Origin: Larix kaempferi
Lineage: Eukaryota > Streptophyta > Pinopsida > Pinales > Pinaceae
Direction: 5' to 3'
Length of the DNA stretch: 64,000 nucleotides
Assembly: GCA_027924585.1 (NCBI GenBank)
Contig: BSBM01001138.1
Location: 15,364,501 to 15,428,500, forward strand
Part shown: one piece after another, positions 10,600-22,011 of the stretch
Position numbering within the stretch: the stretch's first letter is position 1
Layout: every line of letters begins with the position of its first letter
The notes under the pieces: model-generated
Told to the model about the DNA's origin: nothing
The model's database searches: none
Seen by the model: the letters and a program-made list of their open reading frames with translations, nothing else
Translations under genes and position numbers: made by a program

Positions 10600-11500
10600 G
10601 AAGGGATATGGGGATGGTTTACAATCTTTCATGTGAAAGAAACTAAGAAGGTCACAAGCATACTCAGAATGAGGATTACAATCTTCCATGTAAATTGTCC
10701 GAAGAAGGTCATAAGCATACTTAGATTGAGAAATAAATAATCCTTCTTTGGTTTACAGGACTTGGAGTCCAAGAAAATAGTGCAAATGTCCCAAGTATGG
10801 CATTTCAAATTTCTTCTTAAGGTTGGAATTCATGTGGGTTAAAAGGTTATGGTCACAACTAGTAAGAATAAGGTCAAAATGGGGTCAAAATGGCATCTAG
10901 AAAAACCAATGTCAAGGAGAAATCTATCCATTTTGGGATACCAGGCTCGAGGAGATTTCTTAAGGCCATATAGAGATTTCTTAAGGTGACAGACAAGGCT
11001 AGATTCATTATGAACATAGCCAGGAGGTTGTTCCATGTAAATTTATTCATGCAAATCCCCATGCAAGAAGTCATACTTGACATCCATTTAATGGACCTCC
11101 CATTTATGTGAAGCAGAAAGGGAAAAAACAAGGCAGATGGAGTTCATTTTGGCGACAGGAGAAAAAATTTCATTGTAGTCAATTCCTTCAAATTGGGAAA
11201 ATCCTTTGGCAACTAACCTTGTATTAAGTCTTTCAACACTTACATTGGATGCATACTTAATTTGATGTACCCATTTACATTTGACAAATTCTCTTCATTT
11301 TGGAAGAGGTACAAGATCCTGAGTATCGTTCACCATTAAGGAAGAATATTCTTTATCCATAGTTGTGTCCCAATATGGATGGCCTGAAGCTTCTGCAAAT
11401 GTCTCTAGACCATGATTCTATGAAAGTTGAACCAAAAGAGAAGAGGCTCATTGGAACTAAGAACGTGTTCAACGTTGATATCTAGGATCATCAATGATAT
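10600..11500 (-). pseudogene. Copia reverse transcriptase with active-site deletion
   Basis: The stretch 10839-11131 keeps [11 protein letters not shown] and [17 protein letters not shown], typical of Copia RT. Directly after the CHFDP block the sequence jumps to LILTSCDHN. The segment that normally carries the YVDD catalytic motif between these blocks is missing, and the enzyme cannot be active. Downstream, at 10621-10734, a 57-bp unit is tandemly duplicated, repeating a YAYDLL-type block. A further stop lies at about 10758. Confidence 0.75.
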
Positions 11501-11699
11501 CACCAACAACTTCACATGTTGTATGGACCCATCGAGGAAGGGATTGTTCTGGTGCAACTAGAGGAAAATGAGAAAAAGGAGGTGGATTTTCATCCTCATT
11601 TCCATAATTAGAATAAGAAGCAAGATTAGGAACCTATCAAGGAAGTTGGGAGTAGAAGATGGCACAAGCACTGAAGATGGCTCGTAGGCTACATATGGA

Positions 11700-12490
11700 A
11701 CACATGTCGAATTAGGCTCGCAGGTCAAGATATTTTCATCAAATTTAAAATCTCTTCTAATAATTATGTAATTGGATTTTGGTTGAAGAAGTCTATAACA
11801 TTTTAGATATTTAGAATATCCAACAAATATGCACTTCTCACTCTTAGGCTGCGATGCTTTTCATTTTTCATAAGGAATATGAGCCTGTGCTTCACTACCA
11901 AACACACAAAAGTGGTTAACATCTTGTTTAATATTACTCCATGCTTCTTCTAGTGTTATATATTTTAAATCTTTGGTAGGAGTGTGATTAAGTATGTAAT
12001 TGGCACAATTAATGGCTTCATCCCAAAACTGAAGACTTAATCCCTTACCTTGGAGCATACAATTAGCCATTTCTTTTAATGCATGATTCTTTCTCTCAAC
12101 AATGCCATTTTGTTGCGGTGAATATGGAATGATATGTTGCATTTGAATTCCCTTTGCAGTGCAGTAAGTAAATTTGTTTACATATTCACCTCCATTATCT
12201 ATTCTTAACTTGTGTATTTGATGTCTGTATTGTTTGTCTACAAGGACCTTGTATGGAAAAAACTTGTTAGAAACTTCACTCTTAACTTTTAAGAAGTAAA
12301 CCCAAGTGTGTCTGGATAATTAATCAATAAAATTTTAAAAATACTTGAAGCCATAGAAATAATTAGAAGGAAGCAGACCACACAACTCATCGTGGAAAAT
12401 ATACAAGGGGGAAAAGGCATGCCTAGAGGCATGTTTTTCAAAATTGCCTCAATGATTTTTTCCAAGAACACACTTGTGACAAACACCATC
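11700..12490 (-). pseudogene. Copia integrase core
   Basis: The integrase inserts element cDNA. The open stretch 11861-12142 includes YSPQQNGIVERKNHALKEMA with the catalytic Glu. Upstream near 12180-12205 the DNGGEY block with an Asp is still readable. The 12289-12489 stretch is another frame of the region towards the first Asp. The rest of the reading is interrupted, for example the HFYK-like and LS-DTLGF stretches near 12310. The chain is family-typical but fragmented. Confidence 0.75.
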
Positions 12491-12519
12491 TTTGCAAAAG
12501 ATGAGAGGAATATCGGTCA

Positions 12520-12860
12520 CCTTTTTCTAATTACATAGTTGTTGTAATGAGTGAAAGTTTAAATTAAAAAATCACTCTTGCCAAAGTTTGCTCAAGTAAT
12601 TTCTATGAGAAATAAAAACTAAGGGAAAAGGTGATGAACCAAAGTTGTCGAATCTATACAACTTAGTAATATCATAAACCATTTCAACAGCTAGGGCATG
12701 CTTAGGATCTTTGAAATCCTTGATTACAACTTGGTGAGGTGTAAACATTATAGTATTGCATTCACTAGAATGAGTGATTTGATAGACTAACAACAAGTTG
12801 CAGGAAATTCTTGGAACACATAATACATCATTGAACTAACCATCATCTACGCGAACTATT
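12520..12860 (-). pseudogene. Copia pre-integrase (GAG_pre-integrs-like) region
   Basis: The open stretch 12572-12796 (ECNTIMFTPHQVVIKDFKD and AVEMVYDITKLYRFD) lies between protease and integrase, where Copia elements carry a short conserved region with integrase zinc-binding residues. I recognise the position and general pattern rather than a full motif. Confidence 0.5.
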
Positions 12861-13217
12861 CTGGATCCTACAACATTAAGGATCTATTATCACCACCAAA
12901 TATTTTTTAGAGTGTTAAATTCATTTAGATCAGAAAAAATGTATTTTCCTTAGCCATATGATAAGATGCTCTAGAATCAATGAGTCAGTCATTAGAAGAA
13001 GAGGAAGAAGATGCATTGAAGGAAAAACCAAAAGCACAAAGTGTATGTATTTGAGTTGTAGAGTCAGAAGACAAATCAAGGTTGATGTTGTGTTTCTTCA
13101 TTGTTGCTTCCAATGATGCCATATTCTTGAAACACTAAGATTCCACATGACCATATTTTCCACAAAAATTGCAGTGTCACTCAATATTCTTATCTTTTGA
13201 TTTGGTTCCCTTGTCAC
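12861..13217 (-). pseudogene. Copia protease and Gag zinc knuckle
   Basis: Near 12970 the minus strand reads LIDSRASYHM, matching the Copia protease site DSGAS.HM but with Gly changed to Arg, which would damage the active site. Near 13150-13180 a CNFCGKYGHVES block is the first part of a CCHC zinc knuckle from gag. The Gag reading then stops at 13217 because a foreign LTR begins at 13218. It resumes at 26306. Confidence 0.7.
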
Positions 13218-16200
13218 TGTTATCACACCATAGTAGCTGGGCTACTATTCTTGCTGAGCATATATCTGCACTTTCTAGAGCTTTTCTTTTACAGAGATCA
13301 GTTATGATGAGAAGATTTATTTGAGATCACTCACATATCATAGCAGTATATATCATACATTGAGTAGAACTTGTGCCAAGGTTGAGCCTTGAGAGCTTAG
13401 ATTTGATGACCAATGTGACCTTTTGTTTCATACAGTTTCAGTTTAGTGCCTAGAGTTCTGGATGTCATTATTGTAGCAGTGTTTCAGTTGGTTATGGATG
13501 ATGATTATTGATATGATATGATGTGACCTATGGACTTGTGATTGTTATCATGGATTATTATCTTGTTGTTTTAGTCATCTTCATAGCATTGACTTGGTAT
13601 ATGACTCATGATGTGGAAGTACTATCTAAATAAATAAAATGAAATATCTTGGATGTTTTTATAAAATATAAAATTGGATGCATTACTTGCACTCTAAGGT
13701 TTTCTGACAATACTCATTAGTTTCATTACCCTCCTGTGAGCATGGACATGGTCTTTCCTGACATCTTTGTTTGCTAGCCTAGGCACCACATCAACTTGAA
13801 TCCATCCACCCATGGCCTTCCTTATTTGGATTTCGCCTTGACTTGCCTTCTTGACTGCTTGATATGGAGGACTTCCCCATTTCTACCTTTGTGTTGGGCT
13901 GCATCCACATTTGTTTTGTGTCTTGACTCTAAGTTGGTGACAAAACTTTCCTTTGGTGAGTTGGATTTTATGCCTAGATCACTCTAGTCGATTGCCTCAA
14001 TTTTTGGCATAGCGTGGAATTCCCTCCAGTCACATGAGTTGTTGTTGGCTAAAACTGAAAGCACACGTACTACTTATATTGGAAATCTATTATGAAAGCC
14101 TGTGAACTTAAAATTCTAGAATGTGTTTTTCAACACACATGAATAAAGGCTAAAGCAATGAACTTCTAAAATACCCCACAAAGGGTATAGAAAGGTATAA
14201 AAAGCAATGGTTAAATAAATGCTATATCTAAATATTGTTGACCTCATAATTGTAAATATGCCTCGGATGCAAGTTGTGATTAGTTGTGTTTCTTAGCGCA
14301 TGTGAAATCCCAGAAGGGTCATATAGGCAAAAAAGGCCATGGAAATGAAATGAATGATCCTAATGAACCTGGATCAACTTGATGTAGACATGATACCCAA
14401 GTTGAATAAGCACTCTCTAAATAACATATCCATTTGTGATGCACTGGCATTCCCTTTATTATTTTGTCCATCACAGAGTGTAGCTTCCCCTTTTTTTTCC
14501 CGTCCAAAGTGTTACTTAGTTGAGTTGAGCATGTCATCCCTTTTTCCTAGTCTTCTTCTTAGCCTTCACCGTTTGCTAGCAGTTAGGCCATGTCCATTGG
14601 ATGAGTATGTCTTTAAAGCTTTTGTAAGAGTAAAATATAAACAATGTTGAAATATATATGTATTAACTGCCACTAAATGATGTTTATACTTTAAGTTAAG
14701 CTGTGAATATGATTAAAGGAACATGTCTTGATATCTTGTTATAATCTAGTCTTTGGTTGCATGTTGACCTATTCAAGCATAGTTTGACCATGATCATTCT
14801 TGGGATCCGTGATGAGATGGACCACTTATGCTTATGGATGTTGATCCATGGTCCTACTTACACCTATTGATGATTCCATATGTTGGACATATGCTCCAGA
14901 TGATGATTGATGCAGTTGGTCAGTTTTATTATTAGTTCTAGATCATCATATTTTACACTGTCTAGGTATGGTGGACCCTACATATGAACCTACATGTCAT
15001 CACATGGTATATGAGTACTCATCTCTAGTGGATTTGGGTCCTATGGATCCATTGAGACAATTATCTTTCAGTTTCGATCACTCTTGGGCATGATAGCAGC
15101 AGTTATCTACCTGTTGACCAGTTTGGGCATGTTGATCCAGCCTATCCAGCAGAGCCATTGGAGGCAAGTCGTTTCCTAGGGAAATACAGAGGAAGGGGGT
15201 CGTCCAACCACTTGTTTTTACCATTATACCCCCCTTCCAGACATCCCGGTACACTTAGTTTGACAACGCAGGCACCCTGGATGGCAGTTTGGGTCACTGT
15301 CAGGGTTTTCAGGAGGATTAAAAAATGGAATAAAAAGGTCACCGAGGAATTCGATTTGGGAAATTGAGGCAAGGTTTTGGCACTTGGTCTACTCTGAGGT
15401 CATCCATGGTGAACCCCCCATCTTCCAGATTAGTTAGCATGAGTCAGTAGGGTCCACAGTGGTTACAGGAGGTCTTTTACTGCATGTCTCTCTCATATTT
15501 TGGAGACAGGATTTGATCATTTGTATATTTGACATGTCATAGACTCATATTTTATATTATTGTGCCATGGGGGCATGCTAGTGAAGGGGATTAATACCTC
15601 CTAGCCCCACCATGAGCTATTAGTGACTTGTCTTGATATTATATTGTGGCACATGTGTTTCTAGCCACCCTTCATGTATGACTTCACCCTCATTGAGCCA
15701 CTTTAGCTATGATGTCATCACTTAATGAGTGATCCATGTGATATATTGTATTTGCTCATCTTAGCCGTTGATTAGATTGTTACATCTTTTGATCTCAACC
15801 ACTAGTTTTAAAAAGTGGTTTTCTGGTTTAGGGTTTTGGTCTTCCTCTCTTATAAAAAGAGAACACCCCCTCATTTGTAAAGCACCTTTGCGCTCTAGAA
15901 AACTTAGAATAAAAATACCATTTTTGATATCTACTTCTTGGCTTTGATTGGCTTGCTATTGTACATGGTTATGCATCTCTTCTTTTAGACATCCTTGCTT
16001 GTAATAGGTGAAATCGACTTCTACAGAGGGAGGCCGAATTGCTTTGGAGCTAGAGTGCAACTTGCTTGATGGGAATATTGTAGGGGTTGCTCACATCCCT
16101 CATGGGAAAGACGTCTTCATCTTAAGGGAGTTTTTTTCAATTGTGCTTTGTCCATTTATTGCTTCTTTGACATGACATGCTTAGATCTCATTGATTTGTG

Positions 16201-17508
16201 GATCAAATCTAACATCTTGTAGTTTTATTTACAGATTGGACGGGACATCTCTCCTCCTAGGGCTTGGACGATTTTGGTTGAAAACACTTGGATCAAGCTT
16301 GGAATTGTAATTAAGGGAAAGAATCATCAGTATACAAAGTAGCCGCAAGCTTTTGAGGTAATATCTACAAGGTACGTATCTATTTCGCTTGTTCTCCATC
16401 CTATTGATCACATAAACCATTAAAATCAAAACCCTCATTTTACTTTTTTTTTAGATCTACTTGGATCTAGCTTGGATTTGTTGATAACATTTAAAACCCA
16501 CCTCTATAGCATCCACGGGAATTCGGATCTATAGTTTGGTGGTGATTGGCCTCTATTTGACCCACTTCCCAAGGCACCTAGCCCTCCTTGAGGCAATTCG
16601 CACTCCTTGAGGAAGGCTAGTTTTGCTAGTTCCTTGACATGGGTATGTGATATCCCACTTGATTCACATAGATCAACCTTGATAACCTACCCCTAGTGCT
16701 TCACCTCTTTTATTTTTTCCTTGTGGACCCCATTCCTCATTTTGAGGGTTGAGCCCCACTTGGGTCATTGGGTGATGCATTTTCAATCTTAGATCTATGG
16801 AGATATAGCAAGCATTTGGGATTGATAATTAAACCCCACCTTGTTAATTTCCTTAACTATCCTTATCTATAATTTGGTGGAATTTGGATTCCATTTGCCC
16901 CCTCAAATTAAGGCACTAGTCTCCCTTGGGTAATTCGCACTCCTTGGGTTAGTGGCCTTTTGCTAGATCCCATATGTGGGTATTCCTTCTTTCATCTTGA
17001 ATCCATAGATCCATGCTATTGCATACCCCTTAGTACCATTTCACTTCAAACGGGACCTTGTGGGCCCCATTTGGACTATTTTCCACTTTTTAAGGAGTGG
17101 GCCCCACTTGTGTAATTTTCATGGTACTAGATCTCTTTAGATATATATAAACCTCATAAGTGGCACTAGTCATTCATTGGTTGAAACATTTGTCACCCCT
17201 TAAGCCTCTTCAATCACACTTAAACCCTTGGGTCCACTTAATTTTATATATCTAACTCACCATTGGTCTCCTTGATTTACTTTACACATTTCCCTAGGAA
17301 CCTTTGGGTTAGCTAGTCTTCATTGATTGGCTAGGGTCTCCTCCTTGATCTTGATTAGTCTTTATCTAAAGTGAAGAGTGCCTCTTTTGTCGTGACTCCC
17401 AGGTTGCATTGGAAACCGTGGCATCTCTTGGGTCACCTCTTTAGTTGTCCAATACCTACCATCCTAGATAGGATACCTTTAGGGACAACTACAAGCTGCG
17501 TGATAACA
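13218..17508 (+). repeat. 5' LTR of the LARD-like element
   Basis: 4,291 bp, TG...CA ends. A TATA box (cttataaaaagagaac) at 15859-15874 and an aataaa at about 15909 suggest U3 runs to roughly 15,890 and that R/U5 is about 1.6 kb. Open frames such as 13796-13987 recur in the other LTR simply because the LTRs were identical at insertion. I see no protein in them. Confidence 0.9.
15850..15915 (+). promoter_or_regulatory. LTR core promoter and polyadenylation signal
   Basis: TATA box cttataaaaag at about 15859 is followed some 50 bases later by aataaaaat. The same arrangement is at 24643-24710 in the other LTR. This inferred position defines the U3/R border. Confidence 0.5.
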
Positions 17509-17512
17509 TTTT

Positions 17513-17530
17513 TGGCGTCGTTGCAGGGGA
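17513..17530 (+). other. Primer binding site, tRNA-Asp type
   Basis: The sequence tggcgtcgttgcagggga matches the Tat/Athila-type site tggcgccgttgccgggga at all but two positions, four bases after the LTR end. Confidence 0.75.
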
Positions 17531-17879
17531 GGTAGAGGCTTACCTTAGGTGTCTGCGAGTATCCATGCATAATTCATATCTTATCGTATCCAAATTAATC
17601 TAGATGGTTATCATTTAAATCCTTAATTAAACATAGCCATCTATTTGTCACTCATTTATCCCCACTATCTTAACAACATATCTTTTGGTAGAAAAGAATT
17701 TATGCTTGGCGACTCGACTGGTGATTGATCCTATCATATCTAGAACCCATGGGGTGCATCATTTTGTATTTAGGTTCTTGATTTTTTTTTTATAATTTCC
17801 ATCCATGGCTGCTTCTGAGTGGCCTAGGACTTTCGGTTGATTAAAAGTCTTTGACTTCTAAAAAATTGTTGGGTATCCT

Positions 17880-18533
17880 CATCACATTCCTCATCAAGCC
17901 CGTGAAAGGTTGCCTAAATTCAATGGAAGTTATGAAGTGTCAGCTAAAGGGAACCTTAATCTCTTTAAATAAGTTATTAACGAATTATCTATAACTGATG
18001 AGGATGCATGTATGAAACTATTGGCCTCATATTTCCAAGGAAGAGCTGAGCTCTGGTTCTTAAATTTAAATACAAATAGAATTTCCAGATATGACATGTT
18101 TGAAAATAAATTCTTAGAAGAATGGGAAAGTGAGTACGATGATATATATTTTTCAAATCAAATCCAAGATCAAAACCTTCCCCTTTCTGATCCTATCATT
18201 GAATCAATTAATAATCAAATATCAAGTGAATTGTCAACATCCGGAGATGACCCCTCCTGCCCAATTTCTTTTGAGGATAAGTTCTCCACTTTTGAGTCAA
18301 TCGAAGGTCAAATCCCTAATCATTATATAAATCATAATTTTTCAAATTTCTTTTTAGGTAGCCTTAGTCCTGATCCTGAGGAAATTTCTGAGGATGAGCT
18401 TTTAGTCGGTAAGACTATTGAAGTCCCTACTTTGGAGAAACTCATTAGTCATTCTATCATTAGTGATCGTTCAATTTCCCATCACCTTATTGAAGAAGAA
18501 GAAAGTAGGGACATTGACCAAGATCCTTTGTAG
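17880..18533 (+). pseudogene. Gag-like remnant of the LARD-like element
   Basis: In one frame, interrupted by a stop at about 17970, the sequence gives a P-K-F-N-G start, an acidic EDACMKLLASYF block, then GRAELWFLNL and FENKFLEEW. This is the Retrotrans_gag pattern of plant Ty3 elements. The open part 18012-18533 (173 codons) then becomes acidic and Ser-rich, without a zinc knuckle. Gag would package the RNA. Whether this protein ever worked in trans or in cis is unknown. Confidence 0.6.
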
Positions 18534-18535
18534 TG

Positions 18536-19219
18536 ATTTCACATGATCATAGTGCAAATAATCAGGATGTTTTAAATTAACTTGTTAATTTTATCCTTGA
18601 TCAATTAAATGAAAATGATCAAGTATCCTCTTGTAAATCTAATGATAAATCAATAGAAGGTCAATCTCGAGATGAGGTTGAGTTAATAAATCACACTAGA
18701 TGCTCTAATATTTGTTCCACTTCCTATGGTGAGTCTTTAAGTTTTTCTTTTTCCATCCTTAGTCAAAATAGATTTATCAAATTCTCAGATTTAGAATCTT
18801 GTCCTCAATTTGTAAATATTAGACTTGATCAAAAGCTTGAAATCATTCTCAAAACAAATAATGTCACTTTGAAAGGCCTTTCCTTTTTTCAAATTCCAAG
18901 GCCAAACTTTTCTATCTATCTGGAAAAATATGCATATTTTCAATCCACCCTCCCTGTCCAACTTTTTAAATATTCTTTGGGTTGGTGGTCTAGTTAGTCT
19001 TTTGCTTGTGACATTTTCAATAGGAAGTATCAGCGTTGTCATAGAATTGGAGAAAAATCACTTCATTTCCCTTTTCAGTCACTTTGGAACAATAATGCTT
19101 GTTGTCATTTTATCAATCATTCTTAGTGGATTGAAAAGGTGTTTAAAGATCAGTTTCATCTTTTCTCTATTTTTGAGCATCAAGTGGGTCTGATTTTGAT
19201 TTTTTCATCTTTTAAGCCT
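18536..19219 (+). pseudogene. Decayed unknown coding frame in the LARD-like element
   Basis: Immediately after the gag-like stop, a shifted frame reads for about 225 codons with only three stops (about 18578, 18994 and 19126). It has protein-like composition, for example LKGLSFFQIPRPNFSIYLEK and a Cys/His/Trp-rich stretch near 19030-19125 (QRCHRIGEKSLHFP, WNNNACCHFINHS). I do not recognise the family, and it is not RT, protease or integrase. An open stretch in another frame at 18930-19193 looks hydrophobic but is probably a shadow. Confidence 0.4.
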
Positions 19220-19307
19220 TAATTTGTCCCCATTTGGTTTTTATTTGATCATCAGTCCCAGGGAGAACCAAATTGAGTATGTGAGAGAAGTGAGTAAGTA
19301 AAGTAGT

Positions 19308-19616
19308 TTGTGTGAAAAGAATTTGAATCACATGCCACATGTTTTCCCTCCATCAATCTTAAACAATAACTTGCATAAATTTTATGATCATATCAATTCT
19401 TTGATGGAGGATGCTTGCATCATTCATTCTTCTCCTTGGCATGATTTCATTTTTCACCATTCAAACCTTTCTTCAATTTTTGAACAAGATAGGGAGATTG
19501 TGCTATCAAATTCATTAATCTTTAACCCAATCCTGACTTGTTCTATTAACAAAAATCAAATAAGAATCATTAACCTGTTTGATGAATGGTTGCACTGGAT
19601 TTATGATTTTACCTAG
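19308..19616 (+). pseudogene. Short open frame in the LARD-like element, unknown
   Basis: 102 codons, Ile/Asn/His-rich, including SSPWHDFIFHHS and NLFDEWLHWIYDF. It may be the C-terminal continuation of the decayed frame before it. I do not recognise it, and it could be chance in AT-rich sequence. Confidence 0.25.
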
Positions 19617-20088
19617 CATCTATGCTTTCCTATTTAGAGTAGCTAGGTCTTTGAATAAGCTCATTTAAGTAGTAGGATTTGTGTGCCTTTTGTTTTTTCT
19701 AAATGATGAGTACTACGAGTTTTTCTTTCATTTTTCTTTTGATGAGTCCTTTTTCTTTTTGTTGAGTTGTTGTTTGAGTCAAGTCTTGCTCCTTTCTAAG
19801 ATTTTCTCATCTCCTGCATGCATTTAATAAAACTTGAAAGTGGTTAATTTTTTCTTGAATTTTGAGTGCTTGTTGTTCTTATGTGTCAAGTGAGTTGAGT
19901 ATGCATTCCTAGAAAATCCTTCCTTCCTCCTGCACAGTAAAATTAATAAAATTTCCATATTATGTTAGTGTAGTCTTTCAATTATGCATTTCAGTTTCTA
20001 TTATAGAATAGATTTCATTTTCAACATTTATTTTACATTTTATCCCATACATGCGTCATGAGGTATTTTAGTGGCCATGAGTGCAGAT

Positions 20089-21866
20089 CACAGGGGGTTC
20101 ACTAGCGAGGCAATATCATATCATGTCCATTCATATTGGGGGTTTGAATACTCTTAAAAACCTCAAAAATATATTTCCCCATATTAAGGGGTCAAGGGGG
20201 ATTTTTAATTCGACATAGTAATATGAATATTGGGGGTTATTTTATTTGGGTGGGTTGAGGAATAACCTCCAAATTGTGGAATGGATTCATACCTCCAATT
20301 CATGGGCTCAATTCATACCCACCTAAAACTTAGGAACCCTCCGTTTTTATCGGATATTGCTTATGATCCTAAGTTTTACATAAATCTGATAATATTGTAC
20401 CAATGATAATATCGATGGAAGTCTCTTTGGATTATTGGCCTTGAGCTATCCTCATTTAATAGTTTATTTAGGCTTGGTTTGAATTGATGTTATATTTTTT
20501 TTAATCTTTAGGTGAAGCGATGTAGTTAATTGGGAGTTCCAGAGTTTAACAATTGTATTTTATTTTTTGTAGGCATTCGAGTAAAAGATCTAACTCTTCA
20601 TTTTTTAGGTTGGGGTTTAGGTGGGTATTGAGATTCAATCAAACCTTGCTCCATGACAATCAAGAAAAGTGAGATCAATCTCTCTTGACTAAATATTTCT
20701 TTCAACTTTTTGTATTCTTCTTTAACATTTTCACATTGCCAGTTAGGAATAATTGTTAGATTGAATTATATTTGTCACATTCATAATTGTAATTTCAATT
20801 CTTATATACAAGTCATCCATCTTAATATTGTATTGGAACTGACATGAACATAGATGAAAATCTAAATCCTTATTTACATACCCTATGTGTTCTCGTTACC
20901 ATGAAATGATATCATATAAGTTTCACCATCTGTGTATATTTATAACTATTGCATGCTTGGAACCTAACAATCGAGATTTTTCTCTCTCTTGTAAGGATTA
21001 TACAAAAAAAATAGATATAACCCAAGAAAAGGTAACAAAATTTTCTTAATTCCCTTGATTGCAAGAATAAATGTAGAGGAAGTGGAGGAAATTCATATAT
21101 TTCATCTTGTGAATGACCCAAATCCAAGCTATGCACATGATCATATGGTGTTATTGGAAAGTAAGAGAAATTTTTCTATGTTCATTTGGGTTCAAACATA
21201 AATGATGTTTGTTTTGATAGGAAGGTAGGGGAGTCCATCCACGAAAGGGTTTCAATTTTTCATTTTTATGGAGTTTAATTATTAAGCTTATAGAAAACAC
21301 GAGCTCTCTATGGATATACTTATATTAACATGATATAAAATTTGTAGATTGGCAGGCTGTGGTGTGAAACATCTAGAATTATCATCTTTTCTAAGCATTG
21401 CACTAACTATTGGATTATCAGCCTTTTACATTCTTTATTATGTTGATCTCTTGATTGGGTTTCCTTTTGCACTTTTTTACTTCCCGATACTATTTTGTTG
21501 GGTATTCAACTATCCAACACTACAAATTGATCAGCCACCCCTACAATCCTGGTGGGAACATTATTAGCATTCTACTATTATTTTATTTAGTATCATGTTT
21601 TCTTATACTAAGATGTGTTAGGGATCCTGTTTGTTACACTTGATAATATGATATAAAGGGGGTATTAAAAATGGGTTGATAAAAATGGATACATAAAATA
21701 TTTGATGAAACTATGGGTTTTATTAATTAGAAAGGCATATTGGGAGGGGGGTTCAACAATAAAATTTTAGGAGGAATTTTCCAATATTTAATTAAATTTG
21801 GGATATTCTTTAATATCATGCGAGCGATCGTGCTATGTAAGAAGTTCACTGAGTGAACCCCCTGTG
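20089..21866. mobile_element. Non-autonomous TIR DNA transposon with 8-bp TSD (hAT-like)
   Basis: The left end cacagggggttcact and the right end agtgaaccccctgtg are a perfect 15-bp inverted repeat. They are flanked by identical 8-bp copies gtgcagat (20081-20088 and 21867-21874). An 8-bp TSD is typical of the hAT superfamily, and the CAGGG core in the TIR fits that loosely. The 1,778-bp interior has no transposase motif that I can see; open frames at 20912-21136 and 21349-21643 look random. It is inserted in the internal region of the LARD-like element. Confidence 0.8.
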
Positions 21867-22011
21867 GTGCAGATATAGGTGCAAAATAAAAGCTGAAAGC
21901 AAGGATGATGAGTAGCTGGATTGAAGATTGATGCAGAGTAGTTTGAGACCATAGATTCTGAGGTTCTCAAGTGCTTTCTCCCTTAGAACACTTATCCCAA
22001 CTGGAGACAGA

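Noticed and set aside
13796-13987. Open frames shared between the two LARD LTRs (13796-13987 and 22590-22781; 14354-14650 and 23148-23444)
   Set aside because: These are copied with the LTR. They lie in U3, are short, and show no domain.
18930-19193. A hydrophobic open frame that might be an env-like membrane protein
   Set aside because: A neighbouring frame over the same bases reads as more protein-like and continues the decayed frame before it, so this one is probably a shadow.
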